The position numbers and the translations under genes are program-made. This document shows positions 14,084-27,500 of a stretch of 64,000 nucleotides of DNA, piece by piece. The stretch covers positions 152,130,444 to 152,194,443 of the forward strand of contig OZ023273.1 in NCBI GenBank assembly GCA_964007475.1, in the 5' to 3' direction. The stretch's first letter is position 1. Every line of letters starts with the position of its first letter. The notes below the pieces were generated by a model. It had not been told where the DNA came from and did not search any database. It saw nothing but the letters and a program-made list of their open reading frames with translations. Origin of the DNA: Hybos culiciformis (taxonomy: Eukaryota; Arthropoda; Insecta; Diptera; Hybotidae).

Positions 14084-14944
14084 ATAAAAATAATAAAATA
14101 TATACATAAAATAAGTTAGTTCATTGGATCTAGTTAAAGCCAATATTACTTTTTAAACCTTATTAATATCGAGTATTGCGCCTACCATTTGACCAGTTGA
14201 GTATAGTGTATTCTGATTTATTTTGTAAGTCTTGACAGTTAAATATCGTTAAATAATTATTTATCGCTTTTTGAATAAATATATTAGTATACATTCATAT
14301 GTATCTTACTTACTAAGCATCTTCATAAAAACTTATATTATATATCTTTTATACAAGAAAAGGAAACTTTTCTCATTATTTTTTCTTTCACAAAAATGTT
14401 AAATAAATATAATTCGATATCACAATGAAATGTTGATATTAACAAATTTTCTATTTTTATTTCTTTAATTGTCACAATTTTACTAAATTAATGAAACAAA
14501 GAAACTGACATTTTTGGGTAGTTCCAATAATAAGGAAAAAGTTTTTAGTAATTAAATTTTTATTTATTTGTTAATTTTGATGGAGGTCGGAGTTAAAGAC
14601 ATAAGAAAATACAGTACTATTTATTTATTAATTTTTATAAAATTCAAAGAAAGCCTTGTTTCAAATCGACTTATAAAAATTATTATAAACGTTTTTCACT
14701 CTTACGTTTTTGTACTCTTATTATAACTAATAATACAAGATAATTCGTTGGTCTATTCAGATTTTGTAACGATCAGATTCGAAGGGAGTGAGTTTATTTT
14801 TAATTTATAATTTTCGCGGATAACATGGCAGTTCCAAATCTGAACCAAACCTAAGTGACGTCCTTAATAATATTATATGAAAAGTTTTGAGACATTTAAT
14901 CAAATAGTTTTCCTTAAAAAGGGACAGAGATATGTACATATATC

Positions 14945-15350
14945 AGAGATATGTACATATATATTTTCGATTTTATATAGATTTAAGTTTAAAAATAACA
15001 TAATTAATGTTTTGAACCAGTTCAAGTTATGTATAAGGTTTTAAAAATAAACAAATGTGTTTTTTTTTTTTTTTGTTCTTACTTCTTCTTAAAGAAAGGA
15101 TAGCACTATTAAAAAATATTATTAAATAAATGAAATAAAAAAGATACAGAGATATGTACATATATATTTTCGATTTTATATAGATTTAAGTTTAAAAATA
15201 ACATAATTAATGTTTTGAACCAGTTCAAGTTATGTATAAGGTTTTAAAAATAAACAAATGTGTTGTTTTTTTTTTTTGTTCCTACTTCTTCTTAAAGAAA
15301 GGATAGCACTATTAAAAAATATTATTAAATAAATGAAATAAAAAAGATAC
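14945..15350. repeat. 202-bp direct tandem duplication
   Basis: Copy 1 (14945-15146) and copy 2 (15147-15350) are nearly identical from CAGAGATATGTACATATATA to AAATGAAATAAAAAAGATA. They differ mainly in poly-T length near 15060 and 15267. A shorter 19-bp repeat of CAGAGATATGTACATAT precedes copy 1 (14926). The high identity suggests a recent event or an assembly artefact. Confidence 0.85.
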
Positions 15351-18096
15351 ATGTAGTTACATTACATAATATATTAAATTTATTTTGTATAAAGGTTTTT
15401 TTATGTTATTTTATTTAGTTTATTTTTTTATCACAAATATAAAATTTCTTTGTAAACATAAAATAAAATAACATCTTTGTGTTAGTCAACCGAAGAAATC
15501 TAATCCACAAAAATCAATCATATCTTTTTATTTAACATAATTTCAGAAACTTCATATTCATATTAATTTAGAGAGAATGATATTGCATTCTCAAGTAAGA
15601 AGTTAGGTTGATAGGTCTTTTGTGTTTAAAATGTTCTTTAACTAATAATATGTAATAAGTTTTTGCCGATTGGATTTATTTGAAATTATTAATCATTCAA
15701 TCATTCAATAACTGTAATGAATAACTAACTTATTTTAGGTCTTGAGCATCACATTTAGAGTTTTGAGACCGTGAATGTTCATTTTGATTTTTCATTTTTC
15801 GACATTTGCAGTTTCCTAGTTTGAATTCCGATTGCTTCAGACTTTTAAGTAAATTAATTAAAGAAGAAAGTGAGAGCTTTGAATCAAAAAAGTTACCTAC
15901 AAAAGCAAAAAAATATGAATAATTATGTACATACCTAACCCTTACTCTATTCTATATATACTCTATATATATTCTATATATATACTATATATTTCTCATT
16001 TTCATTTTCCGTATGCATGCCTCATTTACTCCCTAGTTTTCTTGTAGGAATAATCGTATTATTGCGTGGTGAGTTTTAAATAAAATATTAATTCTCTTAT
16101 TGAAAATATTACACAAAGAGAATCAGTAGGTGGAACATAAATAAATACATATTTTTTTTTTTGTTCCAATCTTCTACCATTAAGCTTTTTTAGAGAACTC
16201 ATACAATTATGACATACCTTTCTATGTTGTGCGAATTTTAAAAATGGAGAGGGTGGGTGGTACCATAATTTTTAATTAAATTAAATTGTCAAAATCGCTC
16301 AATATTGTAAAAGATGTACAAACATATATTTTATACTATTAAACAAAGAAAGGGTGTTTGCGATACTTTTAATTTCAGAGTTGTTAACATTAGAATTTTA
16401 TTCGTTTTGCACGAATTTATGAATTTTTAAACGTTTTTCATATAATATTTTATTGATGGACCATAATTACTAGATAATTTCGGCACTAATATAAACATAT
16501 AATTCAGTAGTATTATTTATTTATAAGATTATAAAAGAAAATTAATTTAAAAAACACTGTAATTATAAAATTTACAGAAACTTAACTTTGCACCTTTAGA
16601 TATTTTTTAATTAACAAAGGTAATGGTGAGGTCAAAGTATAAAAAAAATCACTATAAATTAAACATTATAAACAAAAAATTAACTTCAAATATTTTTTTG
16701 AATAACAATTTACACTTGCTGTGACCACTTTAAAATGTATATTTATGCTAAGAGTCATTGAATCAATTTACTGATTTAAAACAAAATTTTTTTCCTGCGT
16801 TCAGAAATATACGCTACTGAAATTATGAAAATCGACAAATTAATTTATTTTAATATAAGTTTCTATGATCTCCTGTTAACTTCAATAAAATAACAGCTTA
16901 AATTCTACATTTTTATTAGATTTCTACCATAAATTTTTATCTTCTTCAGCATTTTTACTTTCGTTTACTGACCCTAATACGATTAAAAAATTACCCTGTA
17001 TTCAAACAATGATGATGATTTGTTTGATATTTGATTGCCCACAAAAATAACAGTATGTTAGTGTTTGTTTAATATTCAATCAACATATTTTTTTTTTGTT
17101 AACCATAGTTATGTTATAATCATATTTATTTTTTACTTAACTTTTTTTTGTGGATACATATTTTTTCATTTAACTTTTTATTTTATGTGCGGTGAGTTGT
17201 TTTTGTAAATATAATAATTTTTTTTCGTTGGGAAGATTTTATTTTATGAAAAAACTATGTGAATTTTTTTCATTGGAATGGTGAATGGTGAGTTCGAAAA
17301 CTCTCTATCTCTTCATTTTTTGTTCTCTCATTGTGTTATGTTATAAAATATCTTGTATCTTATATGTTTAGAGTTTTTTTTTTAACTATATGTAGTATTA
17401 TTTTTTTATACTTTTTTTTACAGAATTTAAATGCACTTTTATTGTGTGTGTTAGGGAGGGAGTGAATTTTAAAAATAAATTAATAAATAAAAAAAAACCT
17501 TTTTTTTTATTGTTATTATATGGTTATTTTGTTCACTTCTTTTATACCCTAATATTTATGTTATTATTATGTTTTTGTTGTATACAAATTTTTATACAGG
17601 CATTTTATTTCATATGTATTTTTATTTATTCATTGTAAGCAGTGGAAAACCACTTTTTAAAATCAGTCTTCAATAGAACGCTTTTGAATACGCACGCGAT
17701 ATTCTCATTTCATTTATCTATTTTATTTTTATTTATTTTTTTTAATTATATCAGAAATGTCCGGGATAAATTTTCCGATTTTATTATTAGAAAAAAAAAA
17801 ATGAAATTTCTTACTCACTTAAATAAAAAATTTTAAATAATAATAATTAGGTAAATTTTCGTTCTTGTTGAAAAATATAAAAAATTACGTGCGGGTATAT
17901 TAAAATTACGTGAAAATTTGTGAAAATAAAATGTGTGGAAATATTTCATAAATTAGAAAAAAAAAAAAATTCAAATTAAAAGAAAATTTATATTTTAAAA
18001 GCTTATTTGCTAAGGAAAAAAAAAAGAATATATTATAGTTATAGTAATTTTAGAATTTGAATAAAATAAATTAAAAAAAAATATATTTTAAAAAAA

Positions 18097-18307
18097 ATGA
18101 TTTTGGGAACACAAAATCATTGTCCAAATGGAAATTTAAGAAAAACACCGCCATCGTCGACAACAGTCGCAGGTGCTACTGATTTTTCTATAGCCGCCAT
18201 AATGGCTAGAGGTGCAGCAGCTAGAGAGGCAGCAGCAGCTGCTGCTGTTGTTAATAATCATTTATTAAATAAATCACAAAGCCGTGAGCCATCTGAAAGG
18301 AGTTTAA
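18097..18307 (+). CDS. mid/H15: T-box gene coding exon 1 (eh1 motif, poly-Ala)
   Basis: It encodes residues 1-70 and the first base of Ser71. [11 protein letters not shown] at residues 28-38 is the conserved Tbx20-class N-terminal block and matches the eh1 consensus that recruits Groucho-type co-repressors. An EAAAAAA run follows. The donor is A|GTGAGT at 18308. Reading on without splicing meets TAA at 18313, which supports the splice. A 5' non-coding exon upstream cannot be excluded. Confidence 0.92.
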
Positions 18308-21300
18308 GTGAGTAAATATTAATTTAATTTTTTTTTTGTATATTAAAATAAAATATGAATATTACTATTGCGCATCGTCTTACCGTCGGAAAATTTTTTA
18401 ATTTTTTTTGGTAGAACTAACTATTGTAAGATTATGTTATGTATATATGTATGGTATATTTATGTATACCATCGTCGTCGTGGGTACGATTCTACCTCAA
18501 CTTAGGAATTATATAATTCGTCCCTTGGTTATTAGACCTTTGGTTATTTGTTATTTGGAAATAAAATGTTTTACCTACTTTTTTTTGCTCTTCTATTTCA
18601 TATAAAATGGGATTCGGAAAATAAAAAAAACTCTGGAATTAGAAAGAGTATATTGGATAAGAAACTAAATATAAAAGTTGTCTTATTCTTTTAATTTTAA
18701 AAACGGTGAGAATATAAAATGATGAAAGTAATTATATAAATGAGATTTTTTTACAGTTAATTGTACAATCATCAATAAAAGTATTTTTAATCTATTTTTT
18801 TAAAAAAAATTATTTTTATTCAATCGATTTTCGTCATTTTATTTATAATTAGTTAGGTACCTAGATTCTTAATAGAATTATTTATCCATAAATGCATAAT
18901 TGGTAGCAATTTTAAAGAACAAATTGGCCATACAAAATTATACTTGAGGTATTCGATGGTTTGAGTTAGTCGAGTTAGTTATACATTACTTTGGTTTTCA
19001 AATCTTAATTACTACAGTTAAAATATAATATTTAATTAAGAAATATTTAACTTAATAATATTTAATTCAATAATATATAAATTTATAATATGTATTCAAT
19101 TGGATAACTAATTTAAAAATGTTTAATTTATTTAATGTAGGTACTGTTTTACAAAATATGTAATTTATTTGTGAGGTGCTGCTTGAGCGCTTAAGATGCT
19201 TTTTAGGAGCAAAAAATTTGATTATGTATGACATTTAATAGTTTTTGATTTATTTTAGATTACTTAAATAGATAATTTTTTTATGGTTTTATGGTTTATT
19301 GTTTTTTTTTCAAGAAAGGGAGAATATTCAATGTAACAATTTTTTGAAATCTGAAATTAAACCTTTTTTTTAAAGTCTGGAAGAACAAGTTAAATGAGAT
19401 CATTTATTTTAATAATTAATGGCCAATTTGTTATCTATTCTTGATCTTTCTGTATTCGCAATTGATTTAATTTCTGCAGGAATTCCATTATACAAAGACG
19501 GTGCCGCAAAGCTAATAAGTTAATAATAATGGCAAACTTATTTCTAACTCTACATAATTTCAAGTTTGACCCATTTCTTTCATTTGCAAATCTTATTGGG
19601 TTATATCCTTTATTCTGCAGATACTTTGAATATTCACAATAGTCTTCAACATTACAACACCTCTCACTCGAAGATGATGAACGTATTCATTGGAAAAGAG
19701 CAATCTACTTGAAAATCTACTTGAAAATCGGTATATTGTTTTTATAATGGTGTTGCTATAACCCCAAACTGAGGTTATAAAGGAAATTTGGGAGTTATGG
19801 GAAACTCTTTTTTTTATTCTGTTGGTAAATTTGATTCGAAGTATTATTTATAGTAAAGTAAGTATGTTACTGAAACTCTATTTTTCGTCCGTTTTGATAT
19901 TTAAAAGCTAAATATTTTGACATTAATAAATTCTGCACTTATTAGATATAAGCAGAGTCACTTTTTATTTACAAAAAAAAAAACCTTTTTTTTATTAAAT
20001 CATAATAAGAAATGTTTGAACATTCTTTGACAAAGCTGTATAAAATGTTAATAAATGTTCTATTTTAACTTTCTAAAGAACTTTATATTATATTTTAATT
20101 AATTTTTTTTCATTTTGGTTATGTGATCAAATTTTGAATTTGCTAATATGTGAATAAGTGCTGTTGCTACTACATATTGCAAAAAGTTTGAAGAGTGTTT
20201 TATAACTAGTTCTGTTTTCATCGTCTTAATTTTGAGATTAATAAAACTTCTTATGCTGTTAAATGTACATATGTATCATTATTTATTTGAATATTTTATG
20301 TTTTATCAAAGCGCATCGTCTAATGTTCTAATGTCTAATTTGTGATGGTATGTCTTCAAATATTAATCATTCACAGCTACTAGATTTAATGTCTTTCGTT
20401 TTCTTAACTCAATCTGGGTTGAAAAATGTGTGCTCGTTCAATGTATTATTTCATAGAATGAATTTTATGAATCTTTTGATGAACAGGAATAGTTTTAATA
20501 TATTAAGTTTAAATTATTTTTTTGAAGTCTTGTTTTGGGTCATATTCTCTATGTTATTCATCAATAAATTAATATTATATTTTTTTTAAATCTTGTGAGA
20601 TTTTTCAAGATCCTGAATTCGATCTTCAAATCACGCTTGAATTTGCTTGAATTTTTGTGCAAATTATTTATTTACTTGAACTAAAAATTTGTGTTGTTTA
20701 AGAATAAAAGTATTAACATTTTCACTGATTCCTTAACAAACTATTATTTTCCTTAATATAAACTTTCATTGATGTATACTGTTCGTATCTTATTTATACA
20801 ATTTTAATTTAATGAATTTTTAGTTTTCTCTGATAATGAGATGACGAAATGATTATTGCACTATAATAATATTTTATTCGACATTTTATTTTACTAAACC
20901 AATAGAGTTATTTAAAAAAATTTGTAACTAGTTCATTCTTTTTGACTTTGTGATTATTATATTGTGATATTATTTTTATTTTTATAATAACGTTTGAATT
21001 ATGCTACTTTCAAACCTTAAGTCATCGCTCAGGGCCGCGACTAATAAAAATATTAACTTGTGGCAACTATATAATAAATACAATAAATTAATGTCAGTAT
21101 ATATATATTTCGATTTGAAATACATGCAAATTTGTTGAGAACGTTAAAAAAATGGAAACTATGCTTTTGGAAAAAAAAGGCACCAAATTCAACTTGAAAA
21201 TGGCAATAATAATGTGTTCTATTTTTTCAACACTGCCGTTTTTTGTTATATTTAGATAATTTTAATTTTAATTTCAGCATTTCAATTTGTTACAATACAA

Positions 21301-24300
21301 TTTAAAATATCATGAATTTTTGAAAGTTTGAGATTTCTTTAACTAATTTTTTTAAAAATACGTTTTACGTAATCTAGGCAAATTTATGTTGAGAATATAA
21401 TTTATTGTGCTTTAAGGAAAATTTATAATTTGCAAAACCTCATGAATTTATTTACGATTAAAAATCAAATAAAACTTTTATAACTTATTGGATATCTATA
21501 TTATACATATTCTGACGAATAATTGAATATTAATGCATTTATTGTAGAATTTGAACCAAAAAATCGAATTTTGTTCTTATTTCATAATTTTTTCTTATAC
21601 TACTCATAACTTTTGTAACCATGATGTAATAATAACTTTTGTAACCATGGTGTAACTAAATAGATTAAGAGAAATAGATAATGGGGAAAAAAAAAAAGTT
21701 ATGTAATTATTCAAATTCCCCATACACGGAGTATAATCCGTAGATATTTTATTTGTTTATAAAAAGTAATATTAAAACATTCACACAAAGGTATAGTTGC
21801 TCATAACTCGATACACATAAATAATTTTATATATAATAATAATATAACGACATTATATACATATTTTTTTTGTTATATATTTAAATTACTGAAACATTAT
21901 GGGAAATTAACCTGTTTTTATAAATTACACATTTTTTAAGTTCTAACTCTAAATAGTGAGTCGGTAACATTTCATTCTTATTATTTTTAAATAATACTGT
22001 TTAAATTAATTTTTTAATATTATACGTACCATACACATATATAAGTATACTTAAAAAAAAATCTATATTTCTTCTTTCTATTTACGATTTCGCTTCGAAT
22101 TTCTCATTCGAAAACATATTTATAAATTGTTTTCTTCTATACTTCGCTTTAACAACTTCAGCTTGGCAGAGAAAAATTTAATAACAATGAAAAAAGACCA
22201 CAAAATAAAAATTAATAATGTTTAAATTGCATGTTAATTTCCTGCATAGATTTTGCTATTTTTTCTTTTTAATTTGCACAAACACTATCAAGAAAAACAG
22301 AAATTTTTATGGTGTTGTTTCGCCCAAAGCTATAAAGAACAAGCTAATGTATAATTTACTTGAAAATAAAAGCGTTAAGAATAATTACATTTTTTTATTT
22401 CTGCTACATATTGTCTGCATTCCTAGTTTTGTACATATGTACATGATCGTGTATAATGTGTAAGTTATTCTCTATTTTATTCTGTGCTGTGCGATTTTTT
22501 AACACCTTTCTCTTGTAAAACTATCTTCACACACTTATTCATTAATAATAATTTTTTTTTATTAATACGTTAATAAAATATTACATTTCAATATTAAGTT
22601 AATTTTAATTTTTTTTTTTTATTTTTCTGGTTTTCGTTTTATGCTAGTTTGCACATTAATTTTTTATTATGATTTGTACAATTCTTTATGCGTATACTTC
22701 ACACGTAGCACGATTTCCATATAGTAATTATTAGTCTTAAATGTCATATTTAAAACTTGAGGTGAGCATAAAAAATTTTAATCGGACTGCAAACGCCAAG
22801 ATTGCAAAATTAAAGCTAAATATATGGATTAATTCATTTATTTTTGTGAACAAGAAAAACATTACAGGGTAATTAAAATAAGAAATTCTTCAAATTTAAA
22901 ATTGAATACGGGAAACTAAATAAACAACACATTTCGAAAATATATTTTTTATTGTGTGAAAGTCTGTACAGATTTTAGTATCACATCAGTGCCAGCTATT
23001 TACTAGAAATTCACATTGCTGAAATTGTTAAAATTATGAAATAGAAATACATTAGAAAATGATTTATTTATATGCTTTGGAACGAATAATAAATGAATCA
23101 CCAAAATCAAAATACTTATTCAATATCAGTTAATTAAGTACTCTCGTCACCATTCATAAAAATTATGCTTGGTAGAAATATCAACCGAGTATAAATTTTA
23201 TTAAATCTTTTTCACTATTATTTTGTTTATTTCTATTTTAAACTAAACATTTCATATTTCATGATATTAAATTTTTACAATTTCAAAATAATATTGATAA
23301 ATGTAGGTAGGTACTAGGTATGTATGCATAATTGTATAATGCAGTTTGTAGAATATGACTGATCTTATAAATTATGAACTAAGGTATTCAGTAGCATTTA
23401 TTAAAAAATTATGTAAGCTTCTAATAACGAATAGCCTAACATAAGTGTGCATATAATTGTATACGAACTTATATCGAGATACTTATGTCTATGTAGAATA
23501 ATTTAAAGAAGCACACTTGGTGGTTTTTACACTATTAGATTATTTCGTAATATGATATGTTCATTTATAAATACTTTATTTTTTATTTTGTGAAAATAAT
23601 TATTATTATCTATAAATTAAGACCACCAAGTTTAAATATTAATTAATATTGCACTTATTCAATCGCGTATTTTAAAAAAAATACATAAAAGTTAATGATA
23701 AAATTAAAGTAAAATGCTACAAGTTATGCACGACTGAGATGATCGAATTCATTTTAAATGATCGTTAAATGTAAAGTAAATATGTAAATTCGTTATATAT
23801 TATCTAAAGTTTCAAACATGACTCTACTGCTGATAAATATTTTTCCTTTTGACCTTGGCAAGAAACCAAAAAATATTAAACATTGATTTAATTTTCAATT
23901 TTCACTGTCATACGTTGTCCGATATCCAGTGAAAATTTTAAAAACATAGATAGGGTTAGTACATATTATGCTAAGTTTAAATAAATTAGGAATTCATAAT
24001 ACTCGAACTTTTACCGGAAACATTTTGAAACTGAAACAATGATTAATGTTTACCATGTACCTTAGTGAGGAATCGGAAGACTTTTCCTCAATAAGGATAT
24101 ATTTATGATAACAATGTACATTTTACATTGTTGAAAATCTTGAAAATCAAAAAATTTCTTCTTGCTAATTTCATTTCTTTTATTTATGAGTACGTCTTTT
24201 TCTAGAAATCAGAAATAAAAATAGGGCAAATATTAACATCCAGTTTTTTAATGGAATGAGATAATGTAATGTAATATATGTTTACATTAATAATATAATT

Positions 24301-24524
24301 GAATTATCAGACAAAGAAGAAACCAAAATTAAAACATGTTTATTAAAAAAATTGAGTTTAAAATTAATTTTCCCAACTTTTCAGGTCCATTATCTGTTGA
24401 AAATTATCACCATGATGATGATATTGATGTAGATGTTGAAGAATGTTCAGATTCAGAAGAACATCATATTAGGCATAGTAATTCACGGACATCAGGAAGT
24501 CATAAAAATAATAATAACAATAAC

Positions 24525-24561
<37 letters not shown>

Positions 24562-27500
24562 GTAATAACAGTAGTAGTAATAATAATAACAATAATAATT
24601 CATGTGCATCACCTACATCACTATCTGAATCAGATGGTGAACGATGTACACCAGAACCAAAACAGGTAAGAAAATAATAAATTTACAAGAAGTCTTAATT
24701 TATCCTAAATTTTTATCACATAGTGGCTAGTACGTAATTCGAAATTTAACACGATGTTAGTTTTTCGACGAAATAACATATTGTTATTTCTTAGCAACAA
24801 AAAAATGTAGTTCAGACGAACAAAAATATAGTGCGTCGAAACATAATAAATTAACACGTCATTAACATTTTCGGTACGCAGTTCGTATCGAAAACGTTAA
24901 TGATAAGTGTTAAATAATGTAAACAATGTTAAAATTAACACAATGCTCATACAAAATTGACGCGCATAAGGAAGTGCTTACTAGGCTTTCAAAAAGGTAA
25001 ATACATATCTATTCAAAAAGGTAAATACATATCTATTCTCGCCTTAATATAAATTTTAAAAATTATTTATGAGCTTAAAGTAATTGACTCAGCGAAAGCT
25101 TGTTTTGAACGATTATTTTAATTTAGGGTCACATTTTGAAATAAAATTATAGATAACATTTGACCATCTACGATTTAGGTGTTCAGTCTTGACTACAATT
25201 TATTTCATAAATACATAAGTTATCTATCATGAATACATAAGTATCTATCGAATTATTCCATTGAGTAGTTTTGCCTAACGTGATAAATTTTAGAATATGT
25301 TTTTTTTTGCAGAAAACTCCAAAAATTCAAGGATCATGTAATTGTGATGATTTAAAACCAGTACAATGTCATTTAGAAACTAAAGAATTATGGGATAAAT
25401 TCAATGAACTGGGTACAGAAATGATAATTACGAAAACAGGAAGGTAAGTAATTTAACTCTGATTTTGATAATTTCCAATAAATTTTGAAAAGCAAAGAAA
25501 TACCGTTAGATAGAATTAATTGAAAAAATTCATTTAATATTTTTTTTTGTTCAGAAAACTAGTATAAGATAAACTTTTGGTTACTGGGAACATAATATCA
25601 GACGTTAGCACACTTATTCAAAACACAATATGTAAAACAAACCAACAACCATATTACAATAAAAAATTCTTTTCGATTCTAAACTTACCTTCATTTTAAC
25701 AAATCCAGCAACTTTTGGGCTTCTACTAAATTTGTGCAAGATTCATATGTTTGTACATTTTCCTAATTAGCAGTGTCCTCAAAATTACTCTGTGATTTGA
25801 AATCATCATTATGAAGTTCATAAATTGGAGAGAGTGTACTTATTGAAGAAGTCGTACTCTATACTTTTTCTCAGTTTCGATTTTTAGGTGTTTTCGTATA
25901 AGATAACCTATAACTTTTTCTTGTATTGGGTGTATGCATTGAAAATGTCCAACTCACATCCGACTTCATATCTATCATTCTGATACATATTTTGACCTTG
26001 ACAGCTGTTGTATCTTAAAGAAGACTTCAAAACCTAAATAATTTAGTATCGCATCAGCAACATACATGAAATTAAAATATTTTTTTTCATCAAAAACCAC
26101 GTCGAATTTCATCAAAACAGCATTTGCGGGAAGCTTTGCTTTTTTGCTTTAATTAAAAAAAACCGTGACTGAAAGCCATCAAATGAACTCAGAAGATTAT
26201 CGTGACATTGTTGGTTTGCACGCTTTAACGTGGAAGAAAAGGAACTCCCGGGCCAAGTGAAAAAAAGAGTGGCCTACTATGAGCTGCTAAAACCTGGTAA
26301 AACGATCAATGGTGAACGCTACCGACGACAATTGATCAAATTGAACGCAGTAATCAAACAAAAACGGCCGGAATACGCCTTCAGACACCAATCGATAATT
26401 TTCCATAACGGCAACGCTCAGCCGTATCGCATTCAGAAGGTCAAAAACTAAGTTGAAAATGCTGCATGAGAATAGTTACCCCACCCGCTTTATAGTCCAG
26501 ACTTGGCTCCTTCAGACTACCACTTATTTCGATCCATGCATAATGCCCTCTCCGGAATACGCTTCACTTTAGTCGACGGAATTAGAAATTGGCTCGATTC
26601 GTTTTTGGCCGCCAAGCCCTCGAAATTGTTTTGGGAATAAATCCATAAATTGCCAGGAAGATGGGAAAATGTAGCTAGCGATGGCCAATACTTTGAATAA
26701 CATGTTTTTCCTTTTTATATCGAAATAAATGCATTTTGTTTTTCGTAAAAAATTGGACATTTTCAATGCATACACCCGATACATTATCTTAATGTTCACT
26801 CATCATCCAGGACAACACGCTTTCTATAACTTTTTATTATAGTAATTCATATAACTTCTTCAAAATACAAACATTTTTGTGTTTCGGAATATGTGATGTA
26901 GCTTTTAATTAGATTCTTACGGTTTGCTTCAATCAATAAAAAAATTGAATCACATCAAACTGCGTACAAATTTGTTATTTTGGTAATCGAATTTTAGAAC
27001 TACTTTAAATATATACCTAGTCTTGTGGCCACATTTCTACCGATTTTCTCCTCACGATGTGTGGTAGTATAAAAAAAATGTTTTTTTTAAAGTAGTAACC
27101 GTGAATTTCATTTAAATTTTAAATTGAAGTTTTTAGCCGGATGTTATTTGCAAAAAAATAAGAAAGATACACCTTTGCTGAAATAAGATTTTGATGTTTA
27201 TATTGACAATAATTATATTTTGAGTATATTAGAGTTTGTCTAGATTTTAGTTACCGAGGGTGGAATTTCTATTTATTTTTTATAAAAGAAGACAAATTTT
27301 TCTACAAAAAATTTTTAACAAAAGGAGTTGTCACAATAGGGATTCTTTCAACAATCCCATCGATATACGATCCAACAAAACCTATGGGATGATTATAATT
27401 ATATTGGTTTTCATTTAAAGATGGAAGAGTTTGTAACATGTGTGTATGCCTCTTAATTAGAAGTAGGATCTTATAATTAGAATAGAAATCTATTTGAATA

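Larger units (their letters stand above)
1..18096. other. Gene-free 5' flank of the T-box gene
   Basis: No open reading frame here looks like a real gene. The longest are under about 115 codons, are biased to Phe/Asn/Lys/Ile as expected from AT-rich DNA, and several fall inside repeats. What can be recognised is a series of short mobile elements and tandem duplications, listed separately. The last few hundred bases before 18097 should contain the promoter and 5' UTR of the T-box gene. I could not place a start site, and non-coding upstream exons are possible. Confidence 0.6.
18308..24384 (+). other. mid/H15: Intron 1 (6077 bp)
   Basis: It is a phase-1 intron, with donor GTGAGT and acceptor CCCAACTTTTCAG. 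The content is AT-rich without a supported host gene. A possible retrotransposon scrap lies at about 19440-19612 on the minus strand, and a 27-bp local duplication (ATAACTTTTGTAACCATG twice) at about 21606-21657. Nothing else was recognised. Regulatory elements may be present but cannot be picked out by eye. Confidence 0.85.
24666..25312 (+). other. mid/H15: Intron 2 (647 bp)
   Basis: It is a phase-0 intron with donor GTAAGA and acceptor TTTTTTTTTGCAG. It contains a marked hairpin (24859-24903), a smaller one (GAAATAACATATTGTTATTTC, about 24770) and a 24-bp tandem duplication at 24988-25035. Confidence 0.88.

Noticed and set aside
17663..17667. TCAGT initiator-like sequence upstream of the gene
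   Set aside because: The pentamer is common and no convincing TATA box or downstream promoter element accompanies it.
24433..24669. Ile-rich open frame of 78 codons overlapping exon 2
   Set aside because: It is the +1 frame of the AAT repeat; the exon 2 frame is fixed by both splice junctions and family similarity.
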